Shown here: one piece after another, positions 26,682-36,349 of the stretch
How positions within the stretch are numbered: the first letter of the stretch is position 1
Layout: every line of letters starts with the position of its first letter
DNA from: Microcoleus sp036704825
GTDB taxonomy: Bacteria > Cyanobacteriota > Cyanobacteriia > Cyanobacteriales > Microcoleaceae
Assembly: GCA_036704825.1 (NCBI GenBank)
Contig: JAUBSN010000024.1
Location: 26,838-90,837, forward strand
Length of the DNA: 64,000 bases
Reading direction: 5' to 3'
Program-made: the position numbers and the translations under genes
Notes under the pieces: generated by a model
Seen by the model: only the letters and a program-made list of their open reading frames with translations
Database searches by the model: none
Told to the model about the DNA's origin: nothing

Positions 26682-29600
26682 TTAAGTTGTTAGCCCTTGC
26701 TGCCTCAACAGGACTATAGTCTCTACCAAGACATCGGGTTGCACAGGTTTAGACAGATGTCGGTCAAAACCCGCAGCAAAAGCACGATCGCGGTCTTCAT
26801 CCCTAGCATAAGCCGTCAGAGCGATCGCGCAAAATTTTCCTGCCTGCTTGTTCAAAGAACGCAGCCTTCGCAGCAGCGAATAGCCGTCTTCCTCCGGCAT
26901 TCCGATATCGCTGACCAAAACATCCGGCCAAAACTGCCTCACCACCTCAAACGCCTCAGCAGCAGACGATGCAGCCATGACATCGGCCCCGGAATCTGCC
27001 AAGACAAACCTCATAAATTCCCGCGAATCAACCTCGTCATCAACCAGCAAAACCTTAACTCCCTGTAAATTACCAGCGCCAGCCAAAACCGGCGCTTCCT
27101 CGCCCGCGATCGAATTTACCTGCATCGCAGGAAGACGGAAAGTAAAAGTCGCTCCCATATTCAGTCCCGGACTTTGGGCCCAAACCGTGCCGCCGTGGAG
27201 TTCCACCAACTGCCGGACGATCGCCAGACCCAGCCCCAAACCGCTATAATTGCGAGTAATCGTAGCATCCGCTTGGCGGAAAGAGTCAAACACGTAAGGC
27301 AAAAAATTCGGTGCAACCCCAATTCCCGTGTCGGTAACAGCCAGCTCAACCTCCGAATCAACTCTCGAAAGCCGGATTTCAACTCGTCCCCCGCGCGGCG
27401 TAAACTTAATCGCATTCGTCAGCAAATTCCAAATTACTTGCTGCAAGCGGCCGGGATCTCCTGATACCCAAAATTTCGGATTTAACTGAGATTCAGGATT
27501 GCCAGAAATCTCCCCGGGTGGGGAAAACTCAGCAGTCTCCAAGCCCAAATCAACAATTGCAAATTGTAAATCGATCGACTTAGCATCGGCGGCCAACCGC
27601 ACCGTATTCAGCGCTCCTTCCACCATCGAAATCAAATTTACCGCACAAGGATTCAAAGTCAATTTGCCGCGAATAATTCTCGAAATATCCAGCAAATCGT
27701 CAATCAATTGAGTTTGCAACTTAGCATTTCGCTCGATCGTTTCTAAAGCCCGCCCCGTAGCAGCCGGACTCAAACTGCGTTGCTGCAGCAGTTGCGCCCA
27801 GCCCAAAATCGCGTTTAAGGGCGATCGCAGCTCGTGAGAAAGAGTTGCCAAAAACTCATCTTTCATGCGGTTTGCCTGCTGAGATTCCTCGTAAAGTCGG
27901 GCATTGTCGATCGCCCCCGACACCGCCTGAGCCAACTGCATTAAAATACTTTCGTCATCTTCGGCAAACTCCCCCTCATACTTGTCCGACAACTGAATCA
28001 ATCCCAGATTTCTGCCGTCCCGAGTCGTCAGCGGTACAGCCAGCCAGCCCCGCATCGGCGGGTGCTTCCCTGCCGCCTTGCCGAACCCCCGCCATCTCGG
28101 GTGAGTTTCTAACTCGCTTTGAGTCATCCGCATCGCCTGTTGCTGCTGGCAAACTTGTTGGTAAATGCCCGTACCGTCTGGTTCTTCGCAGTAATCTCGC
28201 CACGCGGCGTATTTTTCTGACATCGAAAACTTGCTAATTCCCGCATCCCAGTTGGCTGCAGGGTTGAGGTTGACGGCTACCTGGTGGACTTCCAGAATTT
28301 GGCGGGCGCTATCTGCCGCTAACTGAAGTATTTCTGCCACCGACAGGGTGGAGTTGATCGCAACTGAGGCGCAGGTTAACTTTTGCAGGCGGCGCAAATA
28401 CGATTGCTCGCGCGCCAACGCCCGCTCGCGGTCGTATTCTAACTGTTTGCGATCCGTAATGTCGATCGCCACGCCGAACAGCCGAAGGGGCGTGCCGGAT
28501 GCGTCAAAAACCACCCGCCCTTTGTCGTGAAGCCAAATCACTGAGCCGTCGGAGATCAGTTGGCGGTATTCCGACTCGTAAACTCCCGTCCCGCTGAGTG
28601 CTGCATCCACATCTGCCAAAAAGCTTTCCCGGTCTTCTGGATGCACCGCATTCTTTTTTTCCTCAAAATTACCAAAGGTGCTCTCTGGGCCCAAACCCAT
28701 CGGTGTTTCGGCATGGGACGAACGGCGGAATTCCCCCGATGCCACATCCCAACTAAAAGCGACCGTGTTAGCTGCTTCTAGGGCAAAGCGCAAATTTTCC
28801 TCGCTTTCTTGCACCCTCGCTTCCGATAATTTGCGATCGGTAATATCCCAAACCACGCCGATCGATCGCACCGATTTACCCGTATCACCATCAAAAAACT
28901 TGCCCCTACCCGCGATCCAATGCAAGCTGCCGTCGGGCCAAATGACTCTAAACTCGTAGTTATATTCTATTTTGTTTTCTAAAGCAAAACCAAGAGCACG
29001 GGCGACCGAGCTCTGGTCATCCGGGTGAATGCAGCTAAAAAACGCTTCGTAAGTTCCCGCAAAACTGCCTTTTTCCAGCCCGAATAACAGTTCGTGTCCC
29101 TCCGACCACACCACATCCCCAGTTAATAAATTCCAATCCCAAGTTCCCATTTTCGAGGCTTCGATCGCCAATCTCAGCCGTTCCTCCGAAATTGCCAACT
29201 GCGCCGAGGTTTTCGCGTAGTTCTCGCGCAACTGCTGATTTTTCAAGCTTTCGCCCACTGCCCCCGCCAGCCGCTTTAAGTACCGCCCTTTGAATACGTA
29301 ATCGCTCAAACCCGCTTTCATAGCTTCGACGGCCACTTGTTCGCTGCCGCTGTCAGTACACATAATTACCGGACAATTCGGGTAGCGACTGTGAACTTTT
29401 TGAAGAATCGTTAATCCGTCGCTCCAGTGTAGTTGGTAGTCGGTAATTACTATATCGAAACCCCCGGCGGTCAGGATTTGTTCGAGAGTTTGGATATCAA
29501 TAACCGATTTAATTTCTAAATCGGGAAAAGTTTTCCTCAGTTCTCGCTCGATCATTAGGCGATCGTTCGGGTTGTCGTCGATTAACAGAATAGACAGCAT
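26682..29600 (-). CDS. Hybrid sensor histidine kinase (REC-PAS-PAS-GAF-HisKA-HATPase-REC)
   Basis: The product is 972 residues from the ATG at 29600 (MLSILLIDDN), preceded by AAAAGG; a TTG at 29639 is less likely. In order it has a receiver domain (acceptor Asp in VITDYQL), two PAS domains with PAC tails ending ITDRK, a GAF domain, a HisKA box ATLSHELRSPLNA near residue 588, an HATPase with N box NLLTNAIKF, G1 DTGIG and G2 GLGLGLAI, and a second receiver (VLVSDIGMPEEDGY). There are no membrane segments, so the kinase is cytosolic. The input signal is unknown; no chromophore-binding Cys is evident in the GAF domain. Confidence 0.9.
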   Translation of the reverse strand: MLSILLIDDNPNDRLMIERELRKTFPDLEIKSVIDIQTLEQILTAGGFDIVITDYQLHWSDGLTILQKVHSRYPNCPVIMCTDSGSEQVAVEAMKAGLSDYVFKGRYLKRLAGAVGESLKNQQLRENYAKTSAQLAISEERLRLAIEASKMGTWDWNLLTGDVVWSEGHELLFGLEKGSFAGTYEAFFSCIHPDDQSSVARALGFALENKIEYNYEFRVIWPDGSLHWIAGRGKFFDGDTGKSVRSIGVVWDITDRKLSEARVQESEENLRFALEAANTVAFSWDVASGEFRRSSHAETPMGLGPESTFGNFEEKKNAVHPEDRESFLADVDAALSGTGVYESEYRQLISDGSVIWLHDKGRVVFDASGTPLRLFGVAIDITDRKQLEYDRERALAREQSYLRRLQKLTCASVAINSTLSVAEILQLAADSARQILEVHQVAVNLNPAANWDAGISKFSMSEKYAAWRDYCEEPDGTGIYQQVCQQQQAMRMTQSELETHPRWRGFGKAAGKHPPMRGWLAVPLTTRDGRNLGLIQLSDKYEGEFAEDDESILMQLAQAVSGAIDNARLYEESQQANRMKDEFLATLSHELRSPLNAILGWAQLLQQRSLSPAATGRALETIERNAKLQTQLIDDLLDISRIIRGKLTLNPCAVNLISMVEGALNTVRLAADAKSIDLQFAIVDLGLETAEFSPPGEISGNPESQLNPKFWVSGDPGRLQQVIWNLLTNAIKFTPRGGRVEIRLSRVDSEVELAVTDTGIGVAPNFLPYVFDSFRQADATITRNYSGLGLGLAIVRQLVELHGGTVWAQSPGLNMGATFTFRLPAMQVNSIAGEEAPVLAGAGNLQGVKVLLVDDEVDSREFMRFVLADSGADVMAASSAAEAFEVVRQFWPDVLVSDIGMPEEDGYSLLRRLRSLNKQAGKFCAIALTAYARDEDRDRAFAAGFDRHLSKPVQPDVLVETIVLLRQQGLTT

Positions 29601-30004
29601 TAGCCTTTTAGTTTTTATAGGGGCGCAAACATTTTTCAATTTAATAATATGTTCTCAAGCAATCTCGACAATTTGAATATGTACTTGGTGGGTTAATTAG
29701 ACTTACAATAATTTTATTGTATTTGCTTGTATTTTATTTATTTTACAGCTTGTAATATCCTCAACCAGCTTTTTAGGGGCGTGTCCGCAAGCAAATTAAT
29801 TAACTAAGTTGTTGTATAACACATCAGAAAGCCAGCTCAGGCGGGAAAGGTGCAAGAGATTAATTAACTATCATTATACTAATTGTTTATTCTGTCTTCG
29901 GGTGTGAACAAGCGGGTTGATTGATTCTTTGAGCTACAGCAGAATATTGCTGTTAAAAACCTCTTGTCTAGAACCTCATCTGTTAAATCCCGTACACTGC
30001 TTCC
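29601..30004. other. Intergenic region between two kinase genes
   Basis: This AT-rich 404-bp spacer should hold the promoter of the hybrid kinase gene. The word ATTAATTAACTA occurs twice (near 29798 and 29859). No gene or terminator was found. Confidence 0.4.
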
Positions 30005-31480
30005 TCAACTCTCGCACTTGCGTAATTTTACCCAGAAGCGGGTACCGATTCCCAAACTCGATGTCAGCCCGATCGCACCACCCATCCGCTCCACTCCTTT
30101 GTTCGCTATCGCCAACCCAATTCCCGTCCCTGGATACACTTCTTGACCGTGCAGGCGATCGAACAATCCAAAAATCCTGCCATAAAATTTTTCGGCAATA
30201 CCAATGCCGTTGTCTTCTACCCAAAGATAGATATATTCATTCTCAACTTCTGCATAAACTCGCACTTGGGGAGCTACCCCAGGCTGCACGAACTTAATAG
30301 CGTTGGAGAGTAAGTTAGCCAAAACTTGCAGCAGCGTAGGAGGATGTGCCAACACCGCAGGTAGCGGTTCGACAACCGTTATGCGAGCTTGTTTTTGGGC
30401 AATTTCGGTCTCTAGTTGCGCGATCGAGCGAGCCACAATTAAATTAAGAGAGACTGCTTTTAGTGGCAAGTTAGCTTTGCTGAGGCGGCTGTACTCTAGC
30501 AAATTTTCGATTAAAGTATTCATCAGAGTTGCAGCGTCCTTAATCCGAGACAAGTAATCCTGTGCAGTAGCATCCAACTCGCTGGCTTTATCTTTAAGCA
30601 ACATTTCAGCAAAAAACGAAATTCCCCGCACAGGAGCGCGCAAGTCGTGAGAAACTGAATAGGTAAACGATTCGAGCTGTGCATTAACTTCTTCTAACTC
30701 AGCAGTACGCTCTCTCACCCGCTCTTCCAAAGTTTCATTAAATTCGCGCAAAGCAAGTTCAGCTTGCTTGAGTTCGGTAATATCTTCCACCAATCCGTCG
30801 ATCGTACTTTCACCTTCTGCACTGTAAACATATTGAGTAAACCGAATCCATTTTACTCTACCGTCTGCCAAAGGAAATGTAATTTCAATATTTTGAGATC
30901 CAGACTCCCCTGAATCTACCGGTTGCAAAAATAATTGCTGCATATAAATCCCTTGGACATCTGCTAAATTACTGGCATCAAACAAGCGCAAAAAAGCTTG
31001 ATTGCTTTCCAAAAGCTGCCCCTGGGAACTCGCTCGAAAAACTCCGACATTTAAGCGTTCTAACAGAGAATTAAGTTGATTTTCTAGTTTGGCGACTCGT
31101 TCCCACGCGGCAACTCGATCGAGCACTGTGCGAACAGCAACGCAAAGGCGGACGTAGTGCTTAGGCGACTTGATAATGTAATCGTCCAATCCGGATTTCA
31201 TCGCCTCTACAGCAATTTCTTCATTGCCCGTATTTGTAAACATTATAATCGGGCATTGTGGATAACGTGCTTTGATAGTTTTAAGCACTTCTAAACCGTT
31301 CGTCCAGCGTAGTTGGTAGTCGGTAATCACCAGATCAAATTGACCTCGGTTCAGTGCTTCCACTAACAATCTATTGTCGGAAATTTCCGTTACTTGTAAT
31401 AGCGAAAATTGCCGCTCTAATTCGCGTTTGACGAGCAGCCGATCCGTTGGGTTGTCGTCAATTACCAGAATGTGTACCAC
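30005..31480 (-). CDS. Sensor histidine kinase with N-terminal receiver (REC-PAS-HisKA-HATPase)
   Basis: The product is 491 residues, with GTG as the start. The receiver domain (VIDDN at 7-10, acceptor D54) is followed by a PAS domain to about residue 237, a coiled-coil linker, a HisKA box with H278 in SFTYSVSHDLRAPVRG, and an HATPase (NLLSNAIKF, EDNGIGI, GTGIGLAI). The HisKA type is that of cyanobacterial phytochrome-like kinases. The receiver is clearly related to that of the neighbouring hybrid kinase, so the two share a common origin. No membrane segments are present. Confidence 0.9.
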   Translation of the reverse strand: MVHILVIDDNPTDRLLVKRELERQFSLLQVTEISDNRLLVEALNRGQFDLVITDYQLRWTNGLEVLKTIKARYPQCPIIMFTNTGNEEIAVEAMKSGLDDYIIKSPKHYVRLCVAVRTVLDRVAAWERVAKLENQLNSLLERLNVGVFRASSQGQLLESNQAFLRLFDASNLADVQGIYMQQLFLQPVDSGESGSQNIEITFPLADGRVKWIRFTQYVYSAEGESTIDGLVEDITELKQAELALREFNETLEERVRERTAELEEVNAQLESFTYSVSHDLRAPVRGISFFAEMLLKDKASELDATAQDYLSRIKDAATLMNTLIENLLEYSRLSKANLPLKAVSLNLIVARSIAQLETEIAQKQARITVVEPLPAVLAHPPTLLQVLANLLSNAIKFVQPGVAPQVRVYAEVENEYIYLWVEDNGIGIAEKFYGRIFGLFDRLHGQEVYPGTGIGLAIANKGVERMGGAIGLTSSLGIGTRFWVKLRKCES

Positions 31481-31660
31481 TTTAACAATTTATAATTTGG
31501 CTTTTAGCTAGAGCGCCGATCAATTACTCCTAATAAAAATGTTGGATGTTGCCCTTTTAAAATAAAAAATGACGGGCTTCCTCAGTCAAAACTTAATTCA
31601 CTCGTTACGATAAATATCCGGGTAACGAGGAAACAAGGAATAAAAATCGGTAAACAACCA

Positions 31661-32122
31661 CTACAAACCACCAAATTCTCTAGGTTCAGGCAGTTCGGTA
31701 TAGTTGAGCCAATACTCGTTAAAACTCTGCATCATTTCTAATAAAGAAGCAAACCCGACTGGTTTAACTAAATAAGAATTCACGCCTAAATCGTAAGCTC
31801 GCTTGACATCAGGTGTTTGCCTAGAAGAAGTAAGCATAACCACCGGCAAGCGTTTTAGTTCCGGCTGCTGCCTCAGCCAAATTAGAACCTCGTGACCGGA
31901 GCGCCTGGGCAATTTCAAGTCTAGTAAAATTATCGTAGGTAAAGGATAGCGATCGCGATCGCTGTATTCTCCGTCCCCATTTAAATAAAAAACCGCTGCA
32001 TCTCCATCTCGGACAATTTGCAGCGAAGTATTAGCAAAAGTCTCATTGCGAAATGCCCGCTGCATCAATAGAATATCAACGGGGTTATCTTCCACCAGCA
32101 AAATCGTCTGCGTTTTGGTCAT
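31661..32122 (-). CDS. Rcp1-like response regulator
   Basis: The product is a 153-residue single receiver domain of the cyanobacterial Rcp1 type, which partners phytochrome-like kinases. It has E11-D12, the phosphoacceptor D68 in IILLDLKLPRRSG, and K120 in YLVKP. The insert FYLNGDGEYSDRDRYPLP before the acceptor strand is typical of Rcp1 proteins. Its start overlaps the 3' end of the CHASE3 kinase gene by 38 bases, indicating one transcript and probably a cognate pair. Confidence 0.92.
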   Translation of the reverse strand: MTKTQTILLVEDNPVDILLMQRAFRNETFANTSLQIVRDGDAAVFYLNGDGEYSDRDRYPLPTIILLDLKLPRRSGHEVLIWLRQQPELKRLPVVMLTSSRQTPDVKRAYDLGVNSYLVKPVGFASLLEMMQSFNEYWLNYTELPEPREFGGL

Positions 32123-34043
32123 GCTTCCTCAATTGTATCCAAAATCTACTGCCTTGTCCTACTTGAGATTCCACTCCAACTTGACCGCCCATACGATCGA
32201 CTCCTTTTTTTACAATAGCTAATCCTATACCTGTTCCGGGGTAAGATTCGATACCGTGCAGCCGTTCAAAAACCCGAAAAATGCGTTTTTGATGTTCTTG
32301 AGCAATACCGATGCCATTGTCTTCTACCCACAGACGGATTATGGGGACTGAGAATACAGGACTCACCATAAGTAACTGGGAATGTTCCCACTGTCCCAGA
32401 GTTCCTCTTTCTAATTCTCCCGCTGTATCGCTGTCTGTCTCTCCCTCTTGAGACAGCTCAAGTTCCTCGGCCCATATCTGCACTTGGGGTGGTGTGCCTT
32501 CTACAAATTTTACAGCATTGGTAAGCAGATTGGCGATTACTTGAACTAAAGTAACGCGGTGGGCAATTACCGCAGGCAAGGGCGCTCGAACAGTGATTTG
32601 AGCGCCGCTGGATTTAGCGTCGGCTTGTACCATAGCAATTGCCTCGGCGACAACAGATTCTAACTCTAAAACTTGCAGCGATAAATCAGCGCGGCTGAGG
32701 CGGCTGTAAGCTAGCAAATCTTGGATCAATTCTTCTAATTGTTGTCCAGAATTAACAATTTGCTGGGCGTATTCTTGACCGATATCGTCGAGGAGGTCGC
32801 GGTAATCTTCTAATAAAGCTTCAGCCAATCCCTGCATTCCCCGCAGGGGAGCCCGCAAATCGTGGGCGACGGTATAGGTGAAAGCTTCTAATTCTTCGTT
32901 AGCCGCTTGAAGTTGATTGGTGCGGAGTTCAACTCGCCGTTCTAAGGTAGCGTTTAGCATCCGAATTTCTGCTTCTGCTTGTTTGCGCGCAGTTACGTCA
33001 ATGGCGGTACTAATTACTAAACTTCTGCCGTCGGAAAGCTGGCCTAAAGGTGCGGAATAAAAGTCCCAAATTCGACTTTCGCCGCTGGCTGTGGCAATCA
33101 TGTATTCGCCTTCAGAGATGCGGGCATTTAATTGGTGCAGCCGATCGATATCTGCTTGCACTAGCGATTGGCGGCTGTGGTAAGCTTTTTCTGTCCAATC
33201 TTCAATTGTGGGAATTTCTGAGTATTCGTACCCTGAGAGTTCTGTCCAAGCGCAGTTAATTTGCAAAACTTCTCCGTTTTCAGCGTGCAGCATAATTGGC
33301 AGCGGTGCGTTGAGAATGGCGCTGCGGAAACGTTCTTCGCTTAATTGCAGGGAGTGGCGATCGTACTCTAGCTGGTCTAAAAGTTGATTTTGCTTAATTT
33401 CGGCATTGTCGCGCAAAGTTCGATCGCGCTTCACCAAATAGTAAACCAACACCATCAACAGGAAATTTACTAAACTCGCAACGGTAAAACTCAGAATTGT
33501 CAAATTAGCGCTGTTTTTAGATTCTCGGGCGCGCTGCTGCAATAGCTGAGTTTCTTCGGCAGTCATAGCGGCTATCTGCTGCCGAATGTCCCCCATGAGT
33601 TGCTTTCCCCTATCAGTTTTTATTTGCCGGACTGCTGCTGCTAAGTTTTGTTGGCGTCGCACATTGAGGGTTCTTTCAAGATCGGCTAATTTAGAGTCGA
33701 TCGCAATTTTCAAATCGCGAAGGCGCTGTTGCTGCCGGTTATTGTCAGCCGTTAGCTGCTGCAATCCGGCTACTTGCTGGTTGATGCGGGCGATCGCGCT
33801 GTTATACGGTTCTAAATACCGTTCTTCTGCAGTCAGCAAATAACCGCGCTGTCCGGTTTCAGCATCTTTTAACGTGGAAAGCGTGGCTTCGAGTTCGGTT
33901 AAAACTCGGTGAGTGTGGCTCACCCAGTGTTCGTTTTCGACTAACTTGAGAGTGTTGCGGTAGGAAGTTGCCGCATTGAAAATTAGCAGCGCCACGACCA
34001 TTCCGATACCTGCGGTGATTTGGGGAGTCAGCGATTGTTTCAT
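32085..34043 (-). CDS. Membrane sensor histidine kinase with CHASE3 domain
   Basis: From the ATG at 34043 the protein has 652 residues; an in-frame ATG at 34088 would add 15. Membrane segments near 10-27 and 181-203 bracket an extracytoplasmic CHASE3 domain (DAETGQRGYLLTAEERYLEPY is diagnostic). A PAS domain spans about 235-355, followed by a coiled coil, HisKA with H394 (TYTVAHDLRAPLRGM) and an HATPase (NLLTNAVKF, EDNGIGI, GTGIGLAIVKK). An acidic insert lies within the HATPase lid region. It overlaps the Rcp1-like gene downstream, its likely phosphoacceptor. Confidence 0.9.
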   Translation of the reverse strand: MKQSLTPQITAGIGMVVALLIFNAATSYRNTLKLVENEHWVSHTHRVLTELEATLSTLKDAETGQRGYLLTAEERYLEPYNSAIARINQQVAGLQQLTADNNRQQQRLRDLKIAIDSKLADLERTLNVRRQQNLAAAVRQIKTDRGKQLMGDIRQQIAAMTAEETQLLQQRARESKNSANLTILSFTVASLVNFLLMVLVYYLVKRDRTLRDNAEIKQNQLLDQLEYDRHSLQLSEERFRSAILNAPLPIMLHAENGEVLQINCAWTELSGYEYSEIPTIEDWTEKAYHSRQSLVQADIDRLHQLNARISEGEYMIATASGESRIWDFYSAPLGQLSDGRSLVISTAIDVTARKQAEAEIRMLNATLERRVELRTNQLQAANEELEAFTYTVAHDLRAPLRGMQGLAEALLEDYRDLLDDIGQEYAQQIVNSGQQLEELIQDLLAYSRLSRADLSLQVLELESVVAEAIAMVQADAKSSGAQITVRAPLPAVIAHRVTLVQVIANLLTNAVKFVEGTPPQVQIWAEELELSQEGETDSDTAGELERGTLGQWEHSQLLMVSPVFSVPIIRLWVEDNGIGIAQEHQKRIFRVFERLHGIESYPGTGIGLAIVKKGVDRMGGQVGVESQVGQGSRFWIQLRKHDQNADDFAGGR

Positions 34044-34783
34044 GGGCGTTGCTGATTTATGGTATGAAACGTTAAATATGCCCGTCATAGAAAGCAGTAT
34101 TCACAAAGCTTTTGGATTTTCAATTTATTTTTTTCATACCCCGATCGAGCAACGCCGTTTCATGAAACGATCGGCATGGGAGTCCTGCTTTTTTTATTTT
34201 AGCTGGATGCGGACTACTCGAATTTTTGGCGAGGTCTGAGACGGCGACTAAAGCCTATAAATTTAAGGTTCAAAGGTGCGATCGATCTTCTTTCTAGTTT
34301 AGCCTCGATCCTTCTGGCATCCCCCTTAAGTCGGAGATGCAATAAATCGCTTTCTTGCGTCTGCTGATTCAGCCAGAAACCAGACAATCTAGGATAGCCT
34401 GCAAAGCTGAATTCGCCTTTTTTTGCATTGATGATTTTTGTATCGTTCGTGTTCCTTTGGCAGTTTCAAATTGCGGCGCAAAGAAAAGAGTTTTTACCTC
34501 TTGACTTAAGTTGATTTTCAGGGTATATTTTAGATAATGGGACTAGTGAGATAAATTTAATTTTTGCAAATATTCCCATTATTAAATAATACACTGTCAA
34601 ACTAGCAAAGTCAAGCTTTTTAGCTGCAAAAACAGGCGAATTTTTCATATTTTATTTAAAAAATAATCGGTTGGAGGCAGGGAGAAATTCACAGAAGCGA
34701 TGACGCGGGTGAATAGTATCAGAAATGGGAGCGATCGGGTAACAGCAGAGAATTCGTCGGTTGAAAATATTTGAAGCTCAAAT
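34044..34783. other. Intergenic region with an inverted repeat at the kinase start
   Basis: No gene was found in this 740-bp stretch. An imperfect inverted repeat pairs 34046-34071 with 34132-34156 (shared GCGTTGCT and GGTATGAAA), spanning the alternative start codon of the CHASE3 kinase. The rest is AT-rich without strong structure. Confidence 0.45.
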
Positions 34784-34893
34784 CCGGTAACATCGGAATA
34801 ATACTCTGTTTTCGAGCGCGATCGAGCGTCTGGCTAGCAAACATAGCGAGACGCTCGCACTGCACTCGCCAAATGATTGTTCCGATGCCAGGG
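34784..34893. repeat. Nested palindromic element, family C, copy 2
   Basis: The left arm CCGGTAACATCGGAATAATA matches the left arm of the copy at 8729. The right arm is TGTTCCGATGCCAGGGG. An inner perfect stem, CGAGCGTCT (34823-34831) with AGACGCTCG (34849-34857), has a sequence different from the inner stem of copy 1. It lies 12 bp from the ispH stop and could act as its transcript end. Confidence 0.6.
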
Positions 34894-34905
34894 GAAACGA
34901 TATAA

Positions 34906-36111
34906 TTAAGCAACCGCAGCGGATTTCACCGCCAAAATGCGATCGATCGTATCCTCAACCACCTTATCAGGGGTAGAAGCACCCGAAGTCACGCCCACCA
35001 CAATTTTACCATCCGGTAGCCAACCTTCAGTTAGGACCAAATCTCCCCCCAAAGGCTTGTGTTCGATCCGATTTCCCGGTAAGATGCGCTCCGCACAATC
35101 AATGTGATAAGAAGGAATATTTTTGTCGATCGCAATTTCCTGCAAATGCGTAGTATTAGAAGAATTAAAACCCCCAATCACCAGCATCAAATCCAATTTT
35201 TCCTCAACCAAACTCAACATAGCATCTTGCCGTTCCTGAGTCGCATCGCAGATAGTATTAAAGCTCTGAAAATGCTCGTTCAAATTCTCAGGTCCAAACT
35301 TCCGCATCATCGTTTTTTCAAATAACTTACCAATCTTCTCCGTCTCAGTTTTGAGCATAGTAGTTTGGTTGGCAATACCAACACTTTCCAAATCCACATC
35401 TGGGTCAAAACCAGCAGAATAAGCCTTGCTAAATTTAGCAAGAAACTCATCGCGGTCGCCCCCATGCAAAATATAATTGCTGACATATTCAGCTTCCTGC
35501 AAATTCAGCACAATCAAATACTTATCAGCAAAAGAACTCGTAGCAACAGTTTCCTCATGCTTGTATTGACCGTGAATAATCGAAGTATAATCCCTCTTCT
35601 TGTGCTTCTCAACAGTATTCCAAACCTTAGAAACCCAAGGACAAGTAGTATCAACAATCTTGCAGCCCTTATCATTAAGCAACTGCATTTCTTGCAGGCT
35701 GGCCCCAAAAGCAGGTAAAATTACCACATCGCCGCTATCAACAACCGAAAAATCTTTCTGCCCCTTCTCAACAGGAATAAAACCAACTTCCATATCCCGC
35801 AAATGCTGATTGACAGACGGATTGTGAATAATCTCATTAGTAATCCAAATCCGTTCGGCGGGGAAATGCTGGCGAGTCTCGTAAGCAATAGCTACAGCGC
35901 GTTCCACCCCCCAACAAAAGCCAAAAGCCTCAGCCAGCCGGATCGTGACTGCGCCGCGTTCCAGCCTGTAATTATTGTCGCGAATTTGCTGGATCAGACT
36001 GCTTTGATAAGCCGTCTGCATTACCCCAGCTACCTCAGCTTCGTGTCCGAAACCCTTGCGGTGGTAGTTTTCAGACTGTTGGAGCGATCGTTTAAAAGCT
36101 TTAGTATCCAT
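34906..36111 (-). CDS. ispH: 4-Hydroxy-3-methylbut-2-enyl diphosphate reductase
   Basis: IspH catalyses the last step of the MEP pathway, making IPP and DMAPP, in the cytosol with a 4Fe-4S cluster. The 401-residue product is the long cyanobacterial/plant form with an N-terminal extension. The three cluster cysteines are C66 (AFGFCWGV), C157 (VDTTCPWV) and C288 (NTICDATQ). The SSNTTHL and GASTPDKVV substrate-binding segments are intact. It is a single gene on the minus strand; the palindromic element at 34784-34893 lies just downstream. Confidence 0.95.
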   Translation of the reverse strand: MDTKAFKRSLQQSENYHRKGFGHEAEVAGVMQTAYQSSLIQQIRDNNYRLERGAVTIRLAEAFGFCWGVERAVAIAYETRQHFPAERIWITNEIIHNPSVNQHLRDMEVGFIPVEKGQKDFSVVDSGDVVILPAFGASLQEMQLLNDKGCKIVDTTCPWVSKVWNTVEKHKKRDYTSIIHGQYKHEETVATSSFADKYLIVLNLQEAEYVSNYILHGGDRDEFLAKFSKAYSAGFDPDVDLESVGIANQTTMLKTETEKIGKLFEKTMMRKFGPENLNEHFQSFNTICDATQERQDAMLSLVEEKLDLMLVIGGFNSSNTTHLQEIAIDKNIPSYHIDCAERILPGNRIEHKPLGGDLVLTEGWLPDGKIVVGVTSGASTPDKVVEDTIDRILAVKSAAVA

Positions 36112-36273
36112 GCGGTATCGAGTAGAAATCTAGGTTAATTACCTTTGATTTTAGAATGCCTGGGGTGCGATCGGGATGATTGGCTCAGTAGCGAAGAGGG
36201 GATATGCTATTTATACGATCGACACATTGAATTGAGAGCAAAGAAGAATGAACGCGACTTTCATCGGTTCGTT

Positions 36274-36322
36274 AAAAAAAACTCAAAAAAAGCGTAGAGA
36301 CCCAGATACCTGCGTCTCTACA
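36274..36322 (-). terminator. Rho-independent terminator after amt
   Basis: On the minus strand the perfect stem GTAGAGAC...GTCTCTAC (36295-36322) is followed by GC and two T-runs (36274-36293). It lies 28 bp after the stop of the ammonium transporter gene, a textbook arrangement. Confidence 0.85.
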
Positions 36323-36349
36323 CGATCGAACTCCCACAGAAAATCAGCT

